Assembly: GCA_034440575.1 (NCBI GenBank)
Contig: JAOTOL010001556.1
Coordinates: 1,707,501 to 1,771,500, forward strand
Length of the DNA: 64,000 bases
Reading direction: 5' to 3'
Origin: Imbricaverruca yamaguchii
Lineage: Eukaryota; Arthropoda; Thecostraca; Neoverrucidae
This document shows positions 35,766 to 48,425 of this stretch, piece after piece (position 1 is the stretch's first letter; every line of letters begins with the position of its first letter). Under the pieces are notes generated by a model that saw only the letters and a list, made by a program, of their open reading frames with translations, had not been told where the DNA came from and did not search any database. A program made the translations under genes and the position numbers.

Positions 35766-36987
35766 ACAGATAAACACCATAAGCCAAACAATGACATTAT
35801 CCTGTCTTAACTGGGCCACAGATAAAAGCGTAGCCAGGTTAAAAAACAAAAACATTTAGCATGCTTCCGTGATATAAACTTGCATTCCAAAATCCTGCTG
35901 GCTTTACACAAATTATCACACATTCTTACTTACGTCATCGTGTGACAATTTCCACATCATATGTTCGTGATTTAATTACCTTCCTTAACCCTCACCCGTG
36001 CACAACATTTTTGTCCACCCTCTCTAGCGCAGAGGGGTTGGGGCCACCCCCATAATGTTTCTAAACGGGGAACCCGACCACGAGCAAGAAAAGCCAGAGT
36101 GCTGCACGTGTTAGCATGCCACGATTGAAACCCGGCTTTTACATTTCGTGTCGCTGATCGACCTCTCTGGTATGTTAGCATGCTAATTATTTGTAAAAAT
36201 CGAGAATTTATATTTTAATCGTTTCTTGTGCAAGAATGATGAAAACGCACTTCAAATGTTCATTGTTGTATTCCTCAGCGCCTTGGTATGTTAACATAAC
36301 AAGGCGCTCATCATTAACTGATGAGCGATGTGTCACATTTTGACCAAGAGATCACCAGAGATCAGATGGGGTTGAACCGTTACCTAGCTTTGGAAGCTTG
36401 CTAAATAGTGCCCAAGAGCACAATTTCCTGATACTCAGGGGTACAAATTGATGCAAAGCTTAGTATCGGTGACCATGTTTCCTCAAGAGTGGCTAAAATA
36501 CCGAAGAGGTCATCTCGGGTAAGATTGTCGATGATTCGGATGGCCTGCAAAGGTCAATGAACTAAGCAAGTTGATTAGCTGAGTCTTCCATCGCCATTGC
36601 ACATCCAACATTGGTCATTTGGAAATAATAAGTGGGATTAACTGCAAATAAATCACGATTCCGCCAGTAAGCGCCCAGACATGTTCTCTCTTGTGACGTC
36701 ACAGATCAGTGACTTGCGATGTCATTATCAATTTTTACACCGCAACATCGTCAAAAAATGTCTCATCAGCGAAGCTGGGAGGAAGCGTGCCAAACATCGA
36801 TGTGTGCCCTTGGTCACGGAAGACCGTTAAATGGTCGCACCAAGTCCAACTTCTAAGCCCCTCCCCACAACGGTAATGGTTTGAAGTCGAAGCGAAATTA
36901 CCTAACTAATCCCCGTTTCATTTTTTTTTCACAGAAAAACCAAACAAGCGCTTCAATCGCCGCCTAGTTTGAAAAAAAGTAACTTAC
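35766..36987. other. No gene seen
   Basis: AT-rich DNA with no recognised frame; a short AAGGCGCTCATCA-like motif near 36300 has no annotation. Confidence 0.35.
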
Positions 36988-37055
36988 GGAATGTTGGTTG
37001 GCTATTTGGGCTTATGGGCGCATCGAGTGCGTTGGTCATACAGCGCCCATACTTA
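36988..37055 (-). mobile_element. SINE/LINE 3' tail fragment
   Basis: Plus strand shows TTGGCTATTTGGGCTTATGG then GCGCATCGAGTGCGTTGGTC and CAGCGCCC, the shared tail also found at 9824 and 48368. Confidence 0.55.
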
Positions 37056-37084
37056 CGGAGTGTGATTTAATAATAAGCTCATTA

Positions 37085-37570
37085 GCCGAGTGGACCGCAC
37101 GACTTGGGCCGTGTCAGCGAGCCAGCTCCTCTCACCGTGACAAAACTGCCACTTCCCGGCCGAGAACGGCCTGCCCGCCTTTCAGCCGTCGACGGAATGA
37201 GGACGGCCCTTTCGGAGCGTCGCAGCCGAGTAAATCCGCGCGGCAGTCGGTGACGTCATTTCCGGCCGTCACCTGACGCCGGCCGCCCGCCCACGCCGAC
37301 GTCGACAGCGGCAGTCGGCGCGACGGTCGCGACGCGGCCGTCTGCGCGCGGCGGGCGGTCGCGCGCCAGGCTGGGTCAATAGCCGATCCGGGGGATCCGG
37401 TGCGTATTAAACGCACGGCTCGCCCCCGCCGTCGCCGGCGGCCGGGGCGAACTCGGCGCCTCCCACGCGCGGGCGGCCAACACGCACAGCACTAGCCGCC
37501 GCCCCCGCCGGCCGTGGCCGGCCGTGGCCGACGGCGCCGCGTCGTCTCGGCCGGCCGGCCACTCATCGAC
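37085..37570. promoter_or_regulatory. CpG-rich island, possible promoter or first exon
   Basis: Nearly 500 bp of strongly GC- and CpG-rich DNA in an AT-rich setting. It has a CRE (TGACGTCA, 37251-37258), a TATTAAA within GTGCGTATTAAACGCAC (about 37400-37416), and repeated GGCCGGCC/GGCCGTGG words. It could be the start of an unannotated gene; no exon is established. An 88-92 codon frame here has no known domain. Confidence 0.35.
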
Positions 37571-37799
37571 CGACGGCGTACCAAAACGTCCGCACAGGAC
37601 TGCTGAAGGCGTGGGAGGGGGCAGACAGTGGCGATACCAGGGTTGTGTTCGAGGGTCCGACCCAACTCGCCTCTAAATAGAAGAAAACCTCTCCGATTTC
37701 CCGCATTCAGACTTTATTTAGCGTTCGAACCTATTTTTATATTAATGTCGAAAAAATGTATTTTGTCTTCGCTCAGGGGATGAGAGCCACGTATGCGCC

Positions 37800-37998
37800 C
37801 AGAGACGTAGCCAAGGGGATCGACAACCCCATCCCCTCCTGCAACCAAAAATACACTAGATGATCAATAATTTTTTAGATGAGCACCACGTGAAACCAAA
37901 ATTGTCCACGCGCTTCGCGCGCCGAGCGCGTTTTCTGTTTCTGAACATTTTTTGTTTGGGTCTGACCCCCACCTCAGAAAATCCTGACTGCGCCACTG
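37800..37998. mobile_element. hAT-like MITE, 199 bp, with 8-bp target duplication
   Basis: Left terminus CAGAGACGTAGCCAAGG; right terminus complement CAGTGGCGCAGTCAGG. Flanks TATGCGCC (37792-37799) and TGTGCGCC (37999-38006) match at 7 of 8 bases. An internal hairpin, CGCGCTTCGCGCG, lies near 37910. Confidence 0.8.
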
Positions 37999-38399
37999 TG
38001 TGCGCCTCTGGCTGTCGGTGTTCTGCCAGCCAAGAACGGCCGCCGGCAGATGGTCGGGCTTCTTCGGAGCCCAACCTGCAACAGCCATGTGTGGTATCAT
38101 GGCGGCGGAATCAGCGGAAGTGCCAAGGTATTGTAACCGCCTCATCATGAGAGTATGCCTAACATTGGCCAGCCCTACATGGCTACGTTGACTGTACAGC
38201 CACGGCCCCAGCTGCAGCCGGCAGCCCCTCCTCCCCCAGCTATGTGAGGCCAGTGTGATGCATTCAGCAGCGCCATACGGAACACTCGAGCCTCGATTGC
38301 GAGTCGTACGCAATAGTGAAGAATATGGTGCTGGCAAGCACCTGGTGATAAACGGCAAACCCACAATGTAGCGCTGGTGCGGACGTGTCGTCCACACCG

Positions 38400-38563
38400 C
38401 CAACACGTACCAGCACAGGGCACCAACACGTACCAGCACAGGACACCAACACGTACCAGCACAGGACACCAACACGTACCAGCACAGGACACCAACACGT
38501 ACCAGCACAGGGCGCCAACACGTACCAGCACAGGGCACCAACACGTACCAGCACAGGGCACCA
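38400..38563. repeat. 23-bp minisatellite, about 7 copies
   Basis: CAACACGTACCAGCACAGG plus RCAC repeats with starts 38401, 38424, 38447 and so on. The 244- and 177-codon frames over it are artefacts. Confidence 0.95.
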
Positions 38564-38648
38564 TGTATGGCACAACCGAAATGTCCTGCGTGAAACAACT
38601 TTATGCTGGTGGACAGGACTACTCAATGTGTTTTCCCTCACAAATCAT

Positions 38649-38663
38649 TTATATATGTATATA

Positions 38664-38729
<66 letters not shown>

Positions 38730-38781
38730 GATATGCATGTATATAATATATATCATATTATATACATATATATTTACATAC

Positions 38782-38836
<55 letters not shown>
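38649..38836. repeat. (TA)n microsatellite, two blocks
   Basis: Two TA tracts separated by a 60-bp ATATATCATATTA-like interval. Confidence 0.95.
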
Positions 38837-38843
<7 letters not shown>

Positions 38844-38879
38844 ATGTATACATATGGGTATATATATGTTATTAAATGT

Positions 38880-39311
38880 TGGGAGCAGATCATCTTTAAT
38901 GCATGCTGTATTGAATAAAACGGCATGTTTTGTTTTGAGGTGCCTCTTTGAAGTGCTTTCAAATCGCCTGATGATGGTCAGTTCTTGTAAAGAAGCTGTA
39001 TGTAAAATTGTGCCTGTATTCTCGCATTCACGTTACGTTTCGTTAGGACATCTAACATCATCACACATAAGTATAAGCACAATTTAAGAACATAATACGT
39101 TCGCAAGTGTTTCGATCTCTATATGATTTGCGCGTCAGCAATAGACATTTCACCTTGCTTTCTCTAGGACACGTAGATATATGCGGGTACTTCTTAGATA
39201 GCAATGCTTTCAACGGTAATATACTAAATAGTCATGCTATGCACTTTCTCAATTATATACATATAAATACTGGCGAACAAATGTAGACGCACACGATCAC
39301 TAGAGTTCCCA
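38880..39311. other. No gene seen
   Basis: AT-rich DNA between the TA tract and the Penelope-like fragment. Confidence 0.35.
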
Positions 39312-39780
39312 TTAGCACAAACCGTACATAGTTAGTAGGAGTCTCCTATACCCTTGGGGGAGTAGTTGTTCATCATAAAGAGAAAGCTTGCCCCTCATAT
39401 TTAGCTGCCGGTTAATTACAGAATCCTTTTCATGGATGAAAACCGCCTCTAAGATTCTAAGTTTTTGTACCCTGTGACACTTGGTCAATATGGTGGTGAT
39501 GTTGATCATGTTGGATCGGGTAAGTTCCGTGTTGTGCGTCGACATGGCGTGCTGCTTTGGTGCCCATTCTTGGAGGTGCATTGCGATGCGTCTAGATAGG
39601 GTGGTGGTGGTGTGCCCAATGTAGGTAGAAGCTGGGCGGCGTGCACAGTGACTGACAGGGCATCGGATCTCATGCACTACATTGGAAATTTTGAGGATGC
39701 TTCTATCCTTAGTCAAGTCCTTATCCTGAGAGCAGCAGACGGTTTGATGAAGGGCAAATAATGTAGTTATGGCATATGGT
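39312..39780 (-). mobile_element. Penelope-like element fragment, GIY-YIG endonuclease
   Basis: A 134-codon minus-strand frame carries V-V-H-E-I-R-C-P, then Y-I-G-H-T-T-T-T-L-S-R-R, then a helix with H-N and a final H-E-K-D-S-V-I-N. Y-I-G and the following Arg are the endonuclease core of Penelope-like elements. The endonuclease nicks the target for reverse transcription. The reverse transcriptase is missing upstream. The frame is open throughout, so the fragment is fairly young or lucky. It is not the same subfamily as the pair at 16780-17620. Confidence 0.8.
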
Positions 39781-40293
39781 GCGCAAAATGCAGTTCAATT
39801 TTTATGCTGGAGAAACATGAGGAATTGTACATACCCGCATAACAAAATCATCTATTCGAGTATTCGAAAAAAAAGTATAGCACTCCTGTAGCAGTTCATT
39901 TCCATAATGATAATTCCACTGAACACGTGCTGGAAAGAGTATGACAAAATGCAACGCGGCATATATGCATTTGGGAACAGAGATGGATAGGGCTCTTACG
40001 CACGGATATACGCCAGGGTGGAAAAAACGATAACCTGATCGCTGTGAAATGGTGAAACGATAGCCTGTGCTGTGGAATGGTGATGTACAGTGTGTATGTG
40101 CCATAGAGTGTGAAATTTATGTGTCCAGAGAAAGGAGGTAGTGTGCAAGTTTTGTCCGGTGATCTTTCAAACTCAAAGTATTTGTGAACGCAATTGCGGT
40201 GTGACGTGCTCTGAAACCGACGAAGCTTTGAAATAAAGAGAATCGTCTTGACAAGCTGATGTAAATTTAAATAATAATGTGGAGAGGTAGCTG

Positions 40294-41112
<819 letters not shown>

Positions 41113-42189
41113 CGTTAGCGATCGAGATCGAGGATGGTAATGCGTATTTGCCGAAGGTCTGTACTGCTTTGTAATCGCCATGCTGTTTTGTTGCTTACCG
41201 CCTTCCGATGCAAAAAGTGCGTGATCACATATCTCAATCCATCTGTGAATGAATGAGGTTTTCTAAGATTATCCCAGCTGCCCATATCACCCAAATCTAA
41301 CAAACAAACAAAAAATAATGTTGCTACTTCACGTGGAAAAAGCATGCATTATACAAGCGGTCTTTCGAATAGTTTTCATAGCAATTCCGCCGGTCCCCAG
41401 GCGGTCTTGACCACACGAGGTCGGCCGATCCCGATCCAAACGTTTCAGGTATTTGCCACATCCAGTCTGGAACACAATATGACACTGTGGCCCCATTATT
41501 ACGCTTGCCTTTCCACATCTCAGCCTTGCTGCGTCTTTCGTCCCAATTGATGAAGCTTCACACCACGGCCCACTCGTGAGCTCCACAGATGGCACAACGG
41601 CCTACGCCGCCGGAGGCCATCGCAGAGCGACGCACGAAATCCAAACGTGGACCAATTTACTGCCGCGCCAGCCACGTGTCCGGTCGGCGCAAGCGGCTTC
41701 AGACTTCCGAAATGAATCACGCGGCCCGGGGATGTGCCTGCCAGAGCCCACGTGGGATGCGTGGGAAAATTGCGTTCCAATCCCGGCGGAGAGCGTGTCC
41801 ACCCTTGATCAATAGCGACGCGTCCGCCCACGCTTCCGGCCAAGTATGGGCTCCCGGTCTCCCCTTAGCAGCTTGTCGCTGGAAGGTGATCCATTCCGAT
41901 GGCCAAATTCCACCTTATTCGCTGATACAATGGGACACTTTGTCTTGTGTATTGCCAGCGATCGTGGGTAGGCATGTCGATATGAATCAATATGCCGGTA
42001 CAATATGCCAACCGGGGAAGAACCGCGAGATGTAACAGTTTACGCACGAAGATGATGAGGTGAGAGACAGTGGTGAGGCATCCGAAGAAAGTATAGTGAC
42101 CAACCCGATCTCAGCCTTGGGAACGATGGCTGACGCGGCTGTGGAGAGAATGATCAAGGAGGGAAATTCCCAACATTTTGGGACCGAAC
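41113..42189. other. No gene seen
   Basis: Moderately GC-rich at 41540-41900, with a 148-codon frame that has no recognisable domain. Confidence 0.35.
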
Positions 42190-42325
42190 CCCGGACAAAG
42201 CCGGTCTGCTATTACCAAGCCCGGCTGTGGCCCAGTTTGCTATGGACAAGCCCGGCTGTGGCCCGGTCTGCTATGGTTATGCCCGCCTGTGGTCCGGTTT
42301 GCCCGGCTGTTGCCCGGCCCGGCCC
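42190..42325. repeat. 32-bp degenerate repeat, about 4 copies
   Basis: AAGCCCGGCTGTGGCCC recurs at 42219 and 42251 and in altered form after. Confidence 0.7.
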
Positions 42326-42757
42326 ACAAATCCGTTCCTCCTTCTATCCCTTCCAATTTTCGTCCTACAACCTTGATTTTCGTGATGGCCAAAACCGTAA
42401 GGCGGGTCGTTCAGAGAGAACTATATGCATGCATGTCTCGAAAGCACTTCTCTCTCCATCTGAGCATGGCTTTGGGTGGAAGCACTCAGCAGATGCACCT
42501 CTAATTAAACAACTATTCATGTCCTCTTACCAACCGATAAGGGCGAAATTACTGTACGGGCTTAATTGACATGAGTGTATGTTGTATGCAATGGGGTCCG
42601 CTACACAAATTTGGTCAGCGTTGGTTTCCGATGTATAAAATCACGCTGAGTTCAAAAATGCTCATATTGAATGTTGAAAATGCCGAAATCATGGAGAAAA
42701 TCCACTTTCTTTAAATGCCCTCGGGGCAGTATTCACGCGTGACGTCACTCGATAGTA

Positions 42758-44589
42758 AGCCAAATGGCGCATACGAGACAAACAATATAAACGCGTATAC
42801 AAGGTGGGAAGTTCATACGGCCTTGGGAAGTTCGTTCGTTGTGGAGGGTATCTATTAATGTTTTGAGACATATTTTTCGCATTAGTCAGTCAGATTGGAC
42901 TATTAACTGGAAGGATGGAGCCTGGGTATGTAAAAGCGGATTCTAGAAACCTCCCTGACATAAATCACATCATGGTAGCTGAGTTTTTCTCCCAAGTCCG
43001 ACCTCCACGTGTCTGCTGAGATCCGGGCGGTGAAGAATCAGAGGTGAGACATGATGGTTACAGGGGGTTTGAGATTGTGGTACAGGAGGGCGGGGGAGCA
43101 GCAGCTGGCATAATTTATTTATGCTACTGGTTTTACCAATTAAAACTGGCTGGCAGAAAATGCTGGTGGCAAAAAGGATTTTAGTAGGAATGATGACATC
43201 AGTTCGCTGCCTATGGCTGATGGATATGGCTACATCCACAGCAATCTACAATTTCATAGACTTTTCCCCATGTTTGTACAAGGGGGGAATATATAACATG
43301 CATCAAAGGTGGTAAATGCAATGAATAGGTCAGGGCACCATTACTCCATATCATGCACATAGTGTCCCCTAAGACAAGTATGATGGTCATAATTTGGCCT
43401 TGTTACTTGTAAGTTGGAATTTACCCCTATTCTTTAACATGCCCATCAGCTGATATTCTAAATTTTTGTAGATACAGAAAATAATAGTTAGCAACCATAG
43501 ATCACTGACTGACATGGGGCCTTGTGATCATTTGGCAATTTCAAACAGGTCAAATAATTGTATTGTTCACAGAAATGCTTAAAGCTGTGTCAGCAGGCCT
43601 CGCATACATGCCATGGCATATGATTTATGTGCATGTTAAGTTTGCAGGTACAAATGTACTTACCTAGGTACCTATACCCACCATTTAGATGTGGTCAGTT
43701 GACAAAAGGATCATGAATTTCTGTAAAATTGGAATGAATCATTTCATGCAGAATATTAAAAGACAGGCTCACACATACCATGTGTTGACAACCTGGGTGG
43801 GCATTTCTGGCACTTACCAGTTTAAAGCAAGTTTTTTCCTTATCCTCAGTGAAAACAAAAATAATGACACTTGTTTGTTTTCATGGTAGCACTGAACAAC
43901 ATATCTAACTTACCAGTTTAAGCCAGGTTTAACCAGGGAAAATTGGCAATAATTAAAGCATTCACTATTATGCACATGGTAATTTGGGTGGCTTTCTTTG
44001 GTTGGTATCATGTCACCACATACATATGAATTCATATCATTCTGCTAGTAGGTAATGTTTTATTCCAATTTGCCATAAATTCATGATCATTTTGTCAACA
44101 GACTACATTGACATGGTAAGGAATTGATGTGCCCACAGACCTAACATGCATGGAGATCCTGAACCATGGGGCATATGTAAGAACTGCCTTCCTAGCTTTA
44201 GGCACTTATGTGCACCAGACAGACTTCGGTATGTTTTTACATTGTCAAATGACCACTAGACTCAATGTATAGGTATGCATGCTGAAATAGTTTTTGCCAC
44301 TTTATGCCACTAGCAATTTCTGCTAGCTGGTTTAAATGACTAAAACCTGGTGGCATAAATCGTTTCTGCTGCCCACCCTACTACCAGCTAAATAAAAATT
44401 GAACAAAATGTCCTGGTGCTGAAAATGAAGGCTTGCAAAATTATGTCTGCGGAAACAGCAGCACCCAAAATAGGACCCAGACCCACCCAAAATAGGAGTT
44501 TTAGTCCCCTCACAGTCTGAGCAGTGGGCAAAAATTGTACAAATTGAATTTCTCCAGTTTTTCCATTTTCAGGCAGAGGTTGAACTTAC
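42758..44589. other. Probable intron or flank of the THAP gene
   Basis: AT-rich and free of the repeats common elsewhere in the window. A minus-strand frame at 42970-43239 could be a later exon but matches no family I recognise. Confidence 0.3.
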
Positions 44590-44793
44590 CTCAAAATGAT
44601 CTTCACAGCAGAACCAGGGAGCAGAAGACACCAAACTGTCCTTATCGTCACGCCTCGCCATTTGGGCCCATTTACGTCGGGGTTCAACAGCACGGGGTAC
44701 TGGTAGGAATATTTTGTTAGGCGTGAGAGAGGTAGAATTAGTGCACTGAGACACAAAACACCACTTATAAGTCACAGCTGAGCTCATTTTCAT
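44590..44793 (-). CDS. THAP zinc-finger domain, first exon
   Basis: A 68-codon exon starting at ATG 44793 (or ATG 44787) and ending GAG before a perfect donor GTAAGT (44589-44584), phase 0. It holds the C2CH pattern of THAP domains: C-F-V-S-Q-C near residue 12-17, the F-L-P-V-P and R-K-W-A-Q-M-A-R-R-D blocks, and W-F-C-C-E-D-H-F at residues 60-67. THAP domains bind DNA through one zinc ion; they occur in host transcription factors and in P-element-type transposases. The AVPTA-like box that usually follows would lie in the next exon, which I could not find. The exon sits 97 bases from an 18-bp inverted repeat. Domain call is firm; whether this is a host gene or a transposon is open. Confidence 0.85.
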
Positions 44794-44907
44794 GGACTTT
44801 TACGCACAAATTCGAAACTCTCGCCAGCACGCTATTTCCCCACCCTCGTCAGGCGCAAATAACCTTGTAAATAATACCCTTGGCAGTCGTACTATCGAGT
44901 GACGTCA

Positions 44908-45193
44908 GTGCTTTGTCAGCCAATCAGATTATTGGAATTAAATGACGTAATTAATAGGTTTTTAACAATTTTTGTACTTTTTAGCTTATATAAATCACAA
45001 ATAACAAGCACATACTGACTTATAATTTAAAGCACATATACCCAACATAATCTTTACCCAGCTCAAAAAAGTGTAGCAGACCCCATTGCTCGTTCAGAGT
45101 CTCTGGCAGAACTGCAAGTTCATGGAGTCGACCTTGAATAATTCCGTTCTTACCACGCCAGTCTTGTCCAATATTTATACGACAGGCGTCGCA
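44908..45193. other. Intergenic, CRE-like sites
   Basis: Contains TGACGTAA (44943-44950), CCAATCAGATTATTGG (44920-44935) and a TATATAAA (44987-44994) that could serve either strand. No coding frame. Confidence 0.35.
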
Positions 45194-45237
45194 TGACGTC
45201 TATATAAATCGTTTCTCAACATCAGACATTTTTTTTG
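45194..45237 (+). promoter_or_regulatory. Candidate core promoter (CRE, TATA, initiator)
   Basis: TGACGTC (45194-45200) is followed directly by TATATAAA (45201-45208), and an initiator-like ATCAGAC lies 30 bases on (45231-45237). Spacing is correct for a TATA/Inr promoter firing rightward. No gene is assigned downstream. Confidence 0.35.
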
Positions 45238-45263
45238 CAGATCTCAGCTTCGTGCACACTAAC

Positions 45264-45292
45264 TATCGGCCAGCACGATGTGCTGGCCGATA
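45264..45292. other. Perfect 13-bp hairpin
   Basis: TATCGGCCAGCAC and GTGCTGGCCGATA are exact reverse complements separated by GAT. It lies about 30 bases after the candidate start site above, so it could form in a 5' UTR. It is not the histone 3' stem-loop and lacks a CAGUG iron-response loop. Confidence 0.7.
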
Positions 45293-45995
45293 ACTTATGG
45301 TTTTCTGCGCCTCATGCCCATGTTGTCCAATGTCATGTCACCAAAATCATGCAAGTTATCATATATGTCATCATTCTAGGCGATCGGTTAGGGCAAATTC
45401 ACCAGTAAATACAGCTCAGACATAGCTGGTGGTGTCAAACAGCCGACACGATGGAACACACGACGCAACCAAGGAGCACCATTGGGTCAAGGAGCACGGT
45501 GCGGAACACGGGAGTGTGCTCCATCCACACCTGTTGTGGGTTGCTCACGTGGCGCGAACCACTCACAAATGGTTCGGGTCTCGCATTGTGCTCAGTCACG
45601 TTCGGCATCATCTTCTGGGAGCTGGCCCAATTACGTTTACCCACGGTTTGGTTATATCACGCATCCGATTTTACATGTGTGCAAGGGTGTTGACTTTTGG
45701 AGGGGGCACAATGCATAAGGGCAATGGGAACTTGCTCCTCAAAAGTATACAAAGCAGCACCCCCTGCAGGTGCGTGCCTTCGAACTGTTCCCACAAAATC
45801 ACAGACGGCTTCAAAACGTAGTCCAACTATCTGCAGGGCTGGCCCCCGGAAGGCGCAGATGTCACGTGGTCGGTATCCACAAACAGCCGACAATCAGGCT
45901 GGTGCACTGCTTGATACTCCTCGTGAGTGTGGGCAGCCGCCAAGACTTGCTCCCAAATCCAACCACCTGCGACTTCTCGCGTCCACCGTGTAGGC

Positions 45996-46561
45996 GCCGT
46001 CGGCTGAGAGACACATATCCCAGATCCACTCCTGGGCCGGACGTCGCCGGGTGAGACTCATCTCCCAGATACACTCCTGGGCCGGACGTCGCCGGCTGAG
46101 AGACGCATCTCCCAGATCGACTCCTTGGCCGGACGTTGCCGACTGAGGGACACATCGCCCAGATCCCCTCCTTGGCCGGACGTTGCCGACTGAGAGACAC
46201 ATCTCCCAGATACAATTCTGCGCCGGACGTCGCCGCTGAGAGACACATCTCCCAGATACACTCCTGAGCCGGACGTCGCCGCTGAGAGACACATCTCCCA
46301 GATCCACTCCTGGGCCGGACGTCGCCGACTGAGAGACACATCTCCCAGATCCACTCCTGGGCCGGACGTCGCCGCTGAGAGACACATCTCCCAGATCCAC
46401 TCCTTGGCCGGACGTTGCCGACTGAGAGACACATCTCCCAGATCCACTCCTGGGCCGGACGTCGCCGCTGAGAGACACATCTCCCAGATCCACTCCTGGG
46501 CCGGACGTCATCGCTGAGAGACACATCTCCCAGATCCACTCTTGGGCCGGACGTCGCCAGC
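45996..46561. repeat. 46/48-bp minisatellite, about 12 copies
   Basis: GAGAGACACATCTCCCAGAT, CCACTCCTGGGCCGGACGTC and GCCGCT or GCCGACT form a unit of 46 or 48 bp. Frames of 140-226 codons over it are artefacts. Confidence 0.95.
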
Positions 46562-48367
46562 TGGAATTCCCCACATCAGTGCTTCATAACCTGGCGCCAC
46601 ATCACCGTCAAAACTGACACATGCAGAGATTATATTTTGAAAGGAGCTGAGGGAGCTTCTGAAGAGTGACCATCAATGGAATGTTTAGTGTGCTGTCCTT
46701 GCGCTCGTGCACAACCTGTTTTAGTGCTGAACTGGAGACTTGTTCGTCATGTATTGAGGACTTATCAGCATGTTGTGTGTGTTCAAGTACATGTGAGCTA
46801 TAGATGGCAAATGCAAGGCTGAAAGGCCGATCATAAATTCCGGTCAGAATCGGAAGGTTTTTCACTAAGTAGTTCTAACATATCTGGTTTGCCAATAATT
46901 GAAAACAGCGGTTCACTAAAGATATTTGCTAATAGCTCAAACATATTCATGATATGTAGTTGAAAAGGCACAGCTTGCAACAGCAATTAAGCCAAGACGT
47001 GCTTCAATTCGCTTCACCATATGCCAATCAATAGAATACCATATATCAATCAACAGAATAGCCAGGCTAGAATGCCCAAGGCATAACAAATCACCAGCGC
47101 TGCAATAGATGGTTTTAAGATGACTCATCACTATTATTCTTTTCATTGTTGAGTGTATGCACAATCTGCACTATTTTCCCCAAGATATACTCTCACACTG
47201 CAAGCAAAATACAAGCCTCCTCTCCGAAAGTAAACATTTTTGCACCATGCGTATCATAAAAATTCCCCAACAAAGCACCTTTTCAAATGCACGGCTTATT
47301 ACCCATCATCTTCATCCAACGAAAACAGCGAACTTGCGACTATGAACAGAGATTCACGTATTCATTTATGAATAATATAAAACATTCCCACACCACACAC
47401 AATGTAATGCCTCCTTCAACTATTAGATCAACAATTCAAAACTTGACCTTCTTCGGTTTTCAAATTATATGATATGATATGATGCATGATGATATGATGA
47501 TGATATGAAGTCAAGTCACGTAAAATGATGAAGACTATCATATTACGTCTCGTACAACATACATTTGTATTCAAAATTGTTGCCCAACAACCGCTGGTTA
47601 CCAAGTTTTGTTCTGCATATTACACTCTTTGATATCCAGCAGAGTTGCTGCTTATTGTCAGCTAGTTATCACACAAATTAAAGTAATTGATCATAAATGG
47701 ATGAATTTGCAGGACAAACAACATTGGCACAACATTATTCATTGAGCACACAAATGGCTACCAGACCACTGCAAACGCAACTAAACTGGTGTCTTTATTA
47801 GTGCTCGGCGTTTAGGTTTGAGTATCTGAAAAACAGGATGCAATGTTCTGTCGTTTTCTTCTTTCTCTTTTATGTATACGATGCAACAGGTACGGAGCAT
47901 AAACGCATTCGTTAATGTTTAATTTGACGTTTTGACTATTAGCCAAAGCGAGGTTGTGTGTCTTGTAAACAAGCAAATACAAGGCGCACGACCTGTACGC
48001 TGCAAGCAGCTGGCTAAGGACGACGGTAAATGTATAACGAGTAGCTTCATGTGCTATGCAGTAAATCAGACATGATTAAAGACCCGAGAATGTAGCATAC
48101 ATGCATTGCAAATGCAGCACGACCTTTTGCTCCTACATTTTGTAAGAGCGTCGCCGGTCATGTCTACATGCCTATAGAAATAGAATCTGAACACTTGTTG
48201 GAGAGGCTTTAATAAAGACCAGGGTCACATCGTAAGCTAGTTGCGTGAACCCTGACCACACCGCCGGATCCGGTAATTATTATGCAAAGGCGGATGTTAG
48301 CAGAGAGCTTTACTCACTCGGAAAGTGAAATGATATCAATACAAGCACGAATGAATGGAAATGATTC
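46562..48367. other. No gene seen
   Basis: AT-rich DNA; a GATATGATATGATG-like microsatellite lies at 47468-47510. No domain recognised on either strand. Confidence 0.35.
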
Positions 48368-48425
48368 ATGTCGGTTGGTTATTTGGACTTTGTAGTGCAT
48401 CGATTGCGTTGGTTATGCAGCGCCG
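48368..48425 (-). mobile_element. SINE/LINE 3' tail fragment
   Basis: Plus strand TCGGTTGGTTATTTGGACTT then GATTGCGTTGGTTATGCAGC, another copy of the shared tail. Confidence 0.5.

Larger units (their letters stand above)
42740..44907 (-). mobile_element. Candidate THAP-containing transposon bounded by 18-bp inverted repeats
   Basis: TGACGTCACTCGATAGTA (42740-42757) and its exact reverse complement (44890-44907) face each other about 2.1 kb apart. The right repeat lies about 100 bases upstream of the THAP exon start. P-element-like transposases carry THAP domains, which makes a transposon plausible. However, no target duplication or catalytic domain is visible, and the repeats include a CRE palindrome, so shared regulatory sites are an alternative. 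Confidence 0.3.

Noticed and set aside
37864..38641. 244-codon Cys/Trp-rich frame
   Set aside because: Produced by the 23-bp minisatellite.
42970..43239. Second exon of the THAP gene
   Set aside because: An open frame in the right place, but no recognisable motif and no clear splice pair.
45264..45292. Histone 3' stem-loop or iron-response element
   Set aside because: Stem and loop sequences do not match either consensus.
45862..46574. 225-226 codon frames
   Set aside because: Produced by the 46/48-bp minisatellite, open in several frames.
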